This document shows positions 59,922 to 64,000 of a DNA stretch of 64,000 nucleotides, piece by piece. Numbering within the stretch: position 1 is the stretch's first letter; each line of letters begins with the position of its first letter. The DNA lies in assembly GCA_902628925.1 (NCBI GenBank), contig CACOPA010000001.1:390532-454531 (forward strand). The letters run 5' to 3'. The notes under the pieces are model-generated. The model saw only the letters and a list, made by a program, of their open reading frames with translations, was not told the DNA's origin and did not search any database. Source of the DNA: an uncultured SAR86 cluster bacterium. GTDB lineage: Bacteria > Pseudomonadota > Gammaproteobacteria > Magnimaribacterales > D2472. Both the position numbers and the translations under genes were made by a program.

Positions 59922-61231
59922 TATTTGGTTCCAGGAATCAATTCCAGGATTTCTTTTATTGGCATGCAATTTTCATCAGCTGCTTCTTTACTTCTACCAT
60001 GCTCCAGAATACTCATCGCTGTTTTTAGCATCGCAGGGTATGCAGATCTAAGCATGTGATTTGCATGACATACAATTCGAACTCCCTTTTCTTTCCACTC
60101 ATCTATATGCACAGTATTAAAGCTTGATGGGACTACCATTATCGGCGTTTGTTTATCACTTTCCTTAAATAGCTTACAAAATTCAAAAATTTCGTCCGGT
60201 TCTTTCTCCCTGCTATGTATCATTATTGCATCTGCACCTGCTTCAGCATATGCATGTGCTCTTTTTATGGCATCATTCATCCCTTTCTCTAAAATTAAGC
60301 TTTCAACTCTAGCGATAACCATAAAATCATTTGTAATTTGAGATCTCTTACCTGAAGAAATTTTCTCTTGAAAATTTTTAATTGAGTCCTGACTTTGAGG
60401 TACTTCATTGCCAAGTAAAGAATTCTTTTTAAGTCCAATTTTGTCCTCAATTACTACTGCAGAAATACCAGTTCTTTCTAGCGATTTAACAGTAAAGTTA
60501 AAAATTTCTGTTTTTCCACCAGTATCTCCATCAAATACCATTGGTTTGGTAGTTACTTCGAAGATTTGATTGACAGTGCTTAGCCTTGAGGATATGTCTA
60601 CTGCTTCAATATCAGGCATTCCTTTGGCTGTTGAATCGGTTAAGCTGCTTGACCACATTCCATCAAACTCAGATAAATCTTGATCGGTCTTAATACAAGC
60701 AGTTTCTGTAATTAGTCCTGATAGACCATTATGTACCTCATTAATGGAAATAATTTCCTTTGCAGCAAGTAAGCGTCTTAATTGTGAGAGTCGTACATTT
60801 GGGGTAGTTCCAATCCTTTTAACTGATTGATTTAGAGAAGATGAATCTACACCATGTGTATATGGAACTTCGATTAACTTACCATCCCACTCTTTTAAGG
60901 TTTGTATAACCTCAGCCCTATCTTTACTTTGAATGCCTATCTTCCAATCATCTCCATGAACAACGTAATCTGGCCTAATTTTTTTTAAGTTATCCTTATG
61001 ATTCATAGACTTTTGAGGAATAACATTTATAACTCCCTTGATATTAGCAACAATTAACTCTCTTTTTTTATAATCTAAATGCGGAAGTCTCTTATACTTT
61101 GCAATTGCTTTATCTGTTAGAAGCCCTATGACCACATTCCCCAACTCAGCAGCCTTAGAAATAACGTTCATGTGCCCATGATGTAGTAAGTCAGCTGATA
61201 GTGCTACATAGGCTATTTTATTTTTTTTCAT
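59921..61231 (-). CDS. pepM: Bifunctional nucleotidyltransferase / phosphoenolpyruvate mutase
   Basis: The 436-residue fusion has an N-terminal cytidylyltransferase-type domain (residues 1-140, HHGH at 17-20, VVHGDDWK) and a C-terminal isocitrate-lyase-superfamily barrel with DGDTGG (234-239) and the PEP mutase signature EDKIGLKKNS (262-271). The latter is the EDKxxxKxNS motif that separates true mutases from lyases. It makes the C-P bond by converting PEP to phosphonopyruvate. The fused domain may activate a phosphonate with CTP. It heads a minus-strand operon pepM-ppd-reductase. A 9-bp att-like match lies 7 nt upstream of its ATG. Confidence 0.95.
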   Translation of the reverse strand: MKKNKIAYVALSADLLHHGHMNVISKAAELGNVVIGLLTDKAIAKYKRLPHLDYKKRELIVANIKGVINVIPQKSMNHKDNLKKIRPDYVVHGDDWKIGIQSKDRAEVIQTLKEWDGKLIEVPYTHGVDSSSLNQSVKRIGTTPNVRLSQLRRLLAAKEIISINEVHNGLSGLITETACIKTDQDLSEFDGMWSSSLTDSTAKGMPDIEAVDISSRLSTVNQIFEVTTKPMVFDGDTGGKTEIFNFTVKSLERTGISAVVIEDKIGLKKNSLLGNEVPQSQDSIKNFQEKISSGKRSQITNDFMVIARVESLILEKGMNDAIKRAHAYAEAGADAIMIHSREKEPDEIFEFCKLFKESDKQTPIMVVPSSFNTVHIDEWKEKGVRIVCHANHMLRSAYPAMLKTAMSILEHGRSKEAADENCMPIKEILELIPGTK

Positions 61232-61237
61232 ATTTAT

Positions 61238-61246
61238 GTGGGAGTA
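61238..61246 (+). repeat. Possible degenerate att-like core, copy E
   Basis: GTGGGAGTA, identical to nine bases of copy D (52023-52031) and in the same orientation. It lies in the short gap between pepM and tadA, where the right end of an island inserted between guaA and tadA would be expected. Nine bases alone are weak evidence. Confidence 0.35.
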
Positions 61247-61319
61247 TATGATTTTTTTTTGAAATTATAATGGTATATGAATCTATATTTTAAAATAATT
61301 ATAAAATACCTAATTTGTT

Positions 61320-61763
61320 ATGGATATAAAGTTTATGAAAGAAGCAATAAAACAAGCTTGCCTGGCATACAAGAAAAATGAAGTGCCGATCGGAGCAGTT
61401 ATTGTAAAGGATAATTTAATTATTGGTGAAGGACATAATCGTGTAATTCATGATCTAGATATAAGCTCTCATGCAGAGATAAATGCTATCAGGGATGCAT
61501 CAAAAAAAATTAAAAACTATCGACTAAATAATTGCGATATGTATGTAACCATTGAGCCATGTCATATGTGCTCCAAAGCTATTCTTGATGCAAGAATAAA
61601 GAATTTATTCATTGGTGCTCCTGAACCTAAAACTGGAGCTGTGTTTTCAATAGATAAATTTTTTGACCGTCATAAGCATAACCATTTTTTAGATTACCAA
61701 AAAGGTGTTCTTGAAAAAGAATGCGCAAGTTTGATTAAAAGTTTTTTTAAAGTAAGAAGGTAA
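61320..61763 (+). CDS. tadA: tRNA adenosine(34) deaminase
   Basis: The 147-residue protein has the cytidine-deaminase-fold zinc motifs SSHAEINAI (His and the catalytic Glu) and IEPCHMCSKAI (two Cys), preceded by NEVPIGAVIVKDN. It converts A34 to inosine in tRNA-Arg(ACG). A TAAAAT ends 12 nt before the ATG, so the leader is very short. From memory, tadA commonly lies close downstream of guaB-guaA in gammaproteobacteria; here about 12 kb of accessory DNA separates them. Confidence 0.94.
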   Translation: MDIKFMKEAIKQACLAYKKNEVPIGAVIVKDNLIIGEGHNRVIHDLDISSHAEINAIRDASKKIKNYRLNNCDMYVTIEPCHMCSKAILDARIKNLFIGAPEPKTGAVFSIDKFFDRHKHNHFLDYQKGVLEKECASLIKSFFKVRR

Positions 61764-61801
61764 ATCATATTATTCAATCACAATCTATTTTTCTATTTAA
61801 C

Positions 61802-62611
61802 TCATGAAAGCTCCAGCCAAACTGGACAATGATCTGAGGGCTTCTCCATTCCTCGTGCGTCATAATCAATTCCAGTTGATTCAATAGAATTTGATAGTTC
61901 TTTTGAAACCATAATATGATCTATCCTTAGGCCCCTTTTGGGATTATCATCAAACATTCTAGATCTATAATCAAACCAAGAAAATATTGAATCTTCATTT
62001 GGATTTTGTTCTCTCCAGCTATCAATGAAGCCAAGATCTTTAATTGAATTCCACATTTTAATTTCTTCAGGCAAAAAAGCACATTTACCATCACGTAGCC
62101 ATCTTTTTGCATTAACCTCGCCAATTCCAATATCATTTTTGGTGGGTGCTACATTAAAATCTCCCATCACAATAATGTTTGGGGAGGAGCGCTGCAAATT
62201 TTTAATATGATCTTTTAAATCTTTATAGTATTTAATTTTTTTGGGGAACTTTGATTCATGATTTCTATTTTCACCTTGAGGGAAATATCCATTTAATATG
62301 TAGATATCATTTTCTTTAAACTTGTATCTTCCTTGAATAAATCTCTTTTGATCTTCAGCAGTATCTTTTAAGAATCCTTTTGAAACTTCAAGTGGTTTTT
62401 TTTTACTTAGTAAAGCAACTCCATAATGACCCTTTTGTCCCCAGTATTCACAGTGGTAACCAATTTCATTTATTAACTCAACAGGAAATTCATCATCATG
62501 AACTTTCGTTTCTTGAAGCCCAATAACATCAGGACCTAGATGATCACGGATGTATTCAAGTTGATGAGGCCTAGCTCTAACACTATTGATATTAAAAGAA
62601 ATAATCTTCAT
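61802..62611 (-). CDS. xthA: Exodeoxyribonuclease III
   Basis: The 269-residue protein shows MKIISFNINSVRAR, IGLQETKVHD (metal-binding Glu), GHYGVALLSK, VMGDFNVAP (Asp-x-Asn) and PSDHCPVWLEL (catalytic Asp-His), the complete exonuclease III/AP-endonuclease set. It cleaves at abasic sites and degrades 3' ends during base-excision repair. Its ATG overlaps the prc stop as TAATG, so it is translationally coupled to the protease gene. It converges on tadA with a 38-bp gap lacking a clear terminator. Confidence 0.96.
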   Translation of the reverse strand: MKIISFNINSVRARPHQLEYIRDHLGPDVIGLQETKVHDDEFPVELINEIGYHCEYWGQKGHYGVALLSKKKPLEVSKGFLKDTAEDQKRFIQGRYKFKENDIYILNGYFPQGENRNHESKFPKKIKYYKDLKDHIKNLQRSSPNIIVMGDFNVAPTKNDIGIGEVNAKRWLRDGKCAFLPEEIKMWNSIKDLGFIDSWREQNPNEDSIFSWFDYRSRMFDDNPKRGLRIDHIMVSKELSNSIESTGIDYDARGMEKPSDHCPVWLELS

Positions 62612-64000
62612 TAATTTTGATTGACCGCAATTAATTGAGAGCTAAATTTTAGGTAATCAACAATGATATTTTTTGATTCATTCAAGAGAAAATCGTTTTC
62701 TAAAGATATTTCATCAGAATCGATTTCTTCCCTAAATGTTTCCAAATCATCATAGGTATCAAATGTATCAAAATTTAATAGACTTCGACGTTTATTTTCA
62801 GCATTTAAAATCCAAGATCTTCTATCTAACTTATCATTCTTTCTTTCATTAATATTCAAAGAAAGCTCTTTCTTATTTTTACGTTGATCATATTTTTGAC
62901 GAATTTTAAGAATATATTGCATGTTAGGGTCGCCAGACAATCTGTCAATATGATTTTTTAATGCCTGTTGAATCGCAAAGTTATTAAGATTATATTTTCT
63001 GTGCCTAATTGGTCTTATGGTATCCCATGGAAGTGAATCATCTAATGAGCTTTCACCAGTCTCTTCGATGTCCCATGAAGAGGGCAGTACTATATCTGGT
63101 TCAATACCCTTCGCTTGAGTACTGGAACCACTGACCCTATAAAATTTTGATTCAGTAATTTTAATTTGACCTGCACTAAGATCATCAAGGCGCTGCACTG
63201 TACCTTTTCCAAATGTTCTGTGACCAATTATGATACCTCTCTTATAATCTTGAATAGCTCCAGCAAAAATTTCAGATGCTGAGGCTGAGTATCTATCAAC
63301 TAAAACTCCAACAGGTTTTTTCCAGATTTGCTTGGCTCTTCCATCGCCCCAAGGCCTAATATTTCCAGAACTTTCTTTAACCTGAACTGTTGCTCCAGAT
63401 GCAACAAATAAACCAGTTAATTTATTTGCTTCATATAATGAGCCACCAGAATTACCTCTAAGATCAACTAAAACTGCATCTACATTATTCGTGTTAAATG
63501 ATCTGAGAATATCTTCAACATCTCTTGAGCTGCTTCTGAAATTTGGATCTCTTTCTCTCCAGGCATTAAAGTCTACATAAAATGCTGGCAACTCAATTAT
63601 TCCAACTTTATAGTTTCTTGATTCTGTATTTATGCTAATAATTTTACTTTTTGCAGCTTGTTCCTCTAATTGAACTTCCTCTCTTACAAGCGTTACAAAC
63701 CTTTTTTCTGAGGACTCAAGAGATTTTGATGGCATTATCTCAAGCTCTACTTCAGTGCCTGCATCTCCACGAATCAGCTTGACAATTTCATCTATTCTCC
63801 AACCAACTACATCTGTACTTTTTTCTTCATATGCCTGTCTTATAGAAACTATTCTGTCATCAGGAGATAGCTGATTTGATTTATCAGCAGGCCCACCAGG
63901 AACCAAACTTACAACTTTTGCATAATCATCTTCAATTCCTAATAGAGCACCAATACCTTCAAGACTTAAGCTCATTTGCATATCAAAATCTTCTGCAGAT
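62611..64000 (-). CDS. prc: Carboxy-terminal processing protease (Prc/Tsp), 3' part; 5' end outside window
   Basis: The frame stays open to base 64000, so the N-terminus is missing. Seen: a PDZ domain (MSLSLEGIGALLGIEDDYAKVVSLVPGGPA...), the S41 peptidase core VLVDLRGNSGGSLYEA, the catalytic Ser in DRYSASASEIFAG and Lys in RTFGKGTVQRL, then a C-terminal Lys/Arg-rich extension as in E. coli Prc. Prc is a periplasmic protease that trims lipoproteins and degrades SsrA-tagged or misfolded proteins. It is upstream of, and 1-bp overlapping with, xthA. Confidence 0.93.
   Translation of the reverse strand, partial: SAEDFDMQMSLSLEGIGALLGIEDDYAKVVSLVPGGPADKSNQLSPDDRIVSIRQAYEEKSTDVVGWRIDEIVKLIRGDAGTEVELEIMPSKSLESSEKRFVTLVREEVQLEEQAAKSKIISINTESRNYKVGIIELPAFYVDFNAWRERDPNFRSSSRDVEDILRSFNTNNVDAVLVDLRGNSGGSLYEANKLTGLFVASGATVQVKESSGNIRPWGDGRAKQIWKKPVGVLVDRYSASASEIFAGAIQDYKRGIIIGHRTFGKGTVQRLDDLSAGQIKITESKFYRVSGSSTQAKGIEPDIVLPSSWDIEETGESSLDDSLPWDTIRPIRHRKYNLNNFAIQQALKNHIDRLSGDPNMQYILKIRQKYDQRKNKKELSLNINERKNDKLDRRSWILNAENKRRSLLNFDTFDTYDDLETFREEIDSDEISLENDFLLNESKNIIVDYLKFSSQLIAVNQN

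Noticed and set aside
57624-61231. 2-aminoethylphosphonate (AEP) biosynthesis as the pathway product
   Set aside because: No PLP-dependent AEP transaminase is present anywhere in the cluster; the aldehyde is met by a reductase instead.

Overview
The window reads as a chromosomal stretch of a low-GC, compact-genome marine gammaproteobacterium. The best guess is a SAR86-type or related oligotroph. Grounds seen in the sequence: strongly AT-rich coding DNA, many 1-30 bp gene overlaps, few intergenic gaps, homodimeric-type AceE with two-lipoyl AceF, a guaB/guaA locus with tadA further on, a Prc-type protease, a photolyase, and a TonB receptor with esterase and DUF3604 genes. The taxonomic name is inference; no marker gene here settles it.

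Layout. (1) 1-18438: a long + strand surface-polysaccharide locus. It starts inside an asparagine-synthase-like gene, then has an EpsG-type polymerase, a dense set of overlapping genes (HAD phosphatase, GtrA, a GT-C membrane protein fused to a phosphoribulokinase/uridine-kinase-like domain, class II aldolase, GDPD-like enzyme, two sugar nucleotidyltransferases, GT2, a second membrane GT), a complete asparagine synthase, a GT4 glycosyltransferase, and an outer-membrane export set (multi-SLBB Wza-like protein, YjbH-like beta-barrel, YjbF/GfcB lipoprotein). A convergent gene at 18439-19128 encodes a secreted Ala/Thr/Pro-rich protein resembling the fourth member of that system, YjbE/GfcA. (2) 19421-30677: tRNA-Pro(GGG), a luciferase-like oxidoreductase, aceE-aceF-SDR, an HsaA-like flavin monooxygenase, a type-B carboxylesterase and a DUF3604 lipoprotein. 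(3) 30663-34482: a TerB-like protein and a second glycan module (undecaprenyl-phosphate sugar transferase, epimerase, WbpM/CapD-type dehydratase). (4) 34460-41827: a sorbosone-dehydrogenase-like protein, an inositol-phosphatase-like enzyme, photolyase, aldehyde dehydrogenase, class II aldolase, fumarase C, pterin dehydratase. (5) 41880-49333: a purine block: guaB, NCS2/AzgA purine permease, a TonB receptor, a purine phosphoribosyltransferase, guaA. (6) 49319-61246: an apparent integration hotspot at the guaA 3' end. (7) 61320-64000: tadA, xthA and a prc gene that runs off the window.

The most interesting part is region 6. The last bases of guaA (ATTGAGTGGGAATGA) recur as near-identical copies at 50259-50273, 50673-50687 and 52018-52032, with a weaker 9-bp match at 61238-61246 just before tadA. 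The segments between them carry a DUF3800 gene, an orphan small gene, a stand-alone integrase arm-binding domain with a C-terminal hydrophobic tail, and a flavodoxin-fold gene. Beyond them lie an O-acyltransferase and a complete predicted methylphosphonate pathway: PEP mutase (fused to a nucleotidyltransferase), phosphonopyruvate decarboxylase, Fe-type phosphonoacetaldehyde reductase, and a cupin dioxygenase whose His-x3-Gln...His pattern fits methylphosphonate synthase rather than hydroxyethylphosphonate dioxygenase. LicC-like and LicD-like genes, a 2OG-Fe(II) oxygenase and the acyltransferase surround these genes. This suggests that the phosphonate is CMP-activated and attached to a surface glycan. 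In short, a guaA-anchored cassette-like island appears to give a marine gammaproteobacterium the capacity to make methylphosphonate, the precursor of aerobic marine methane.
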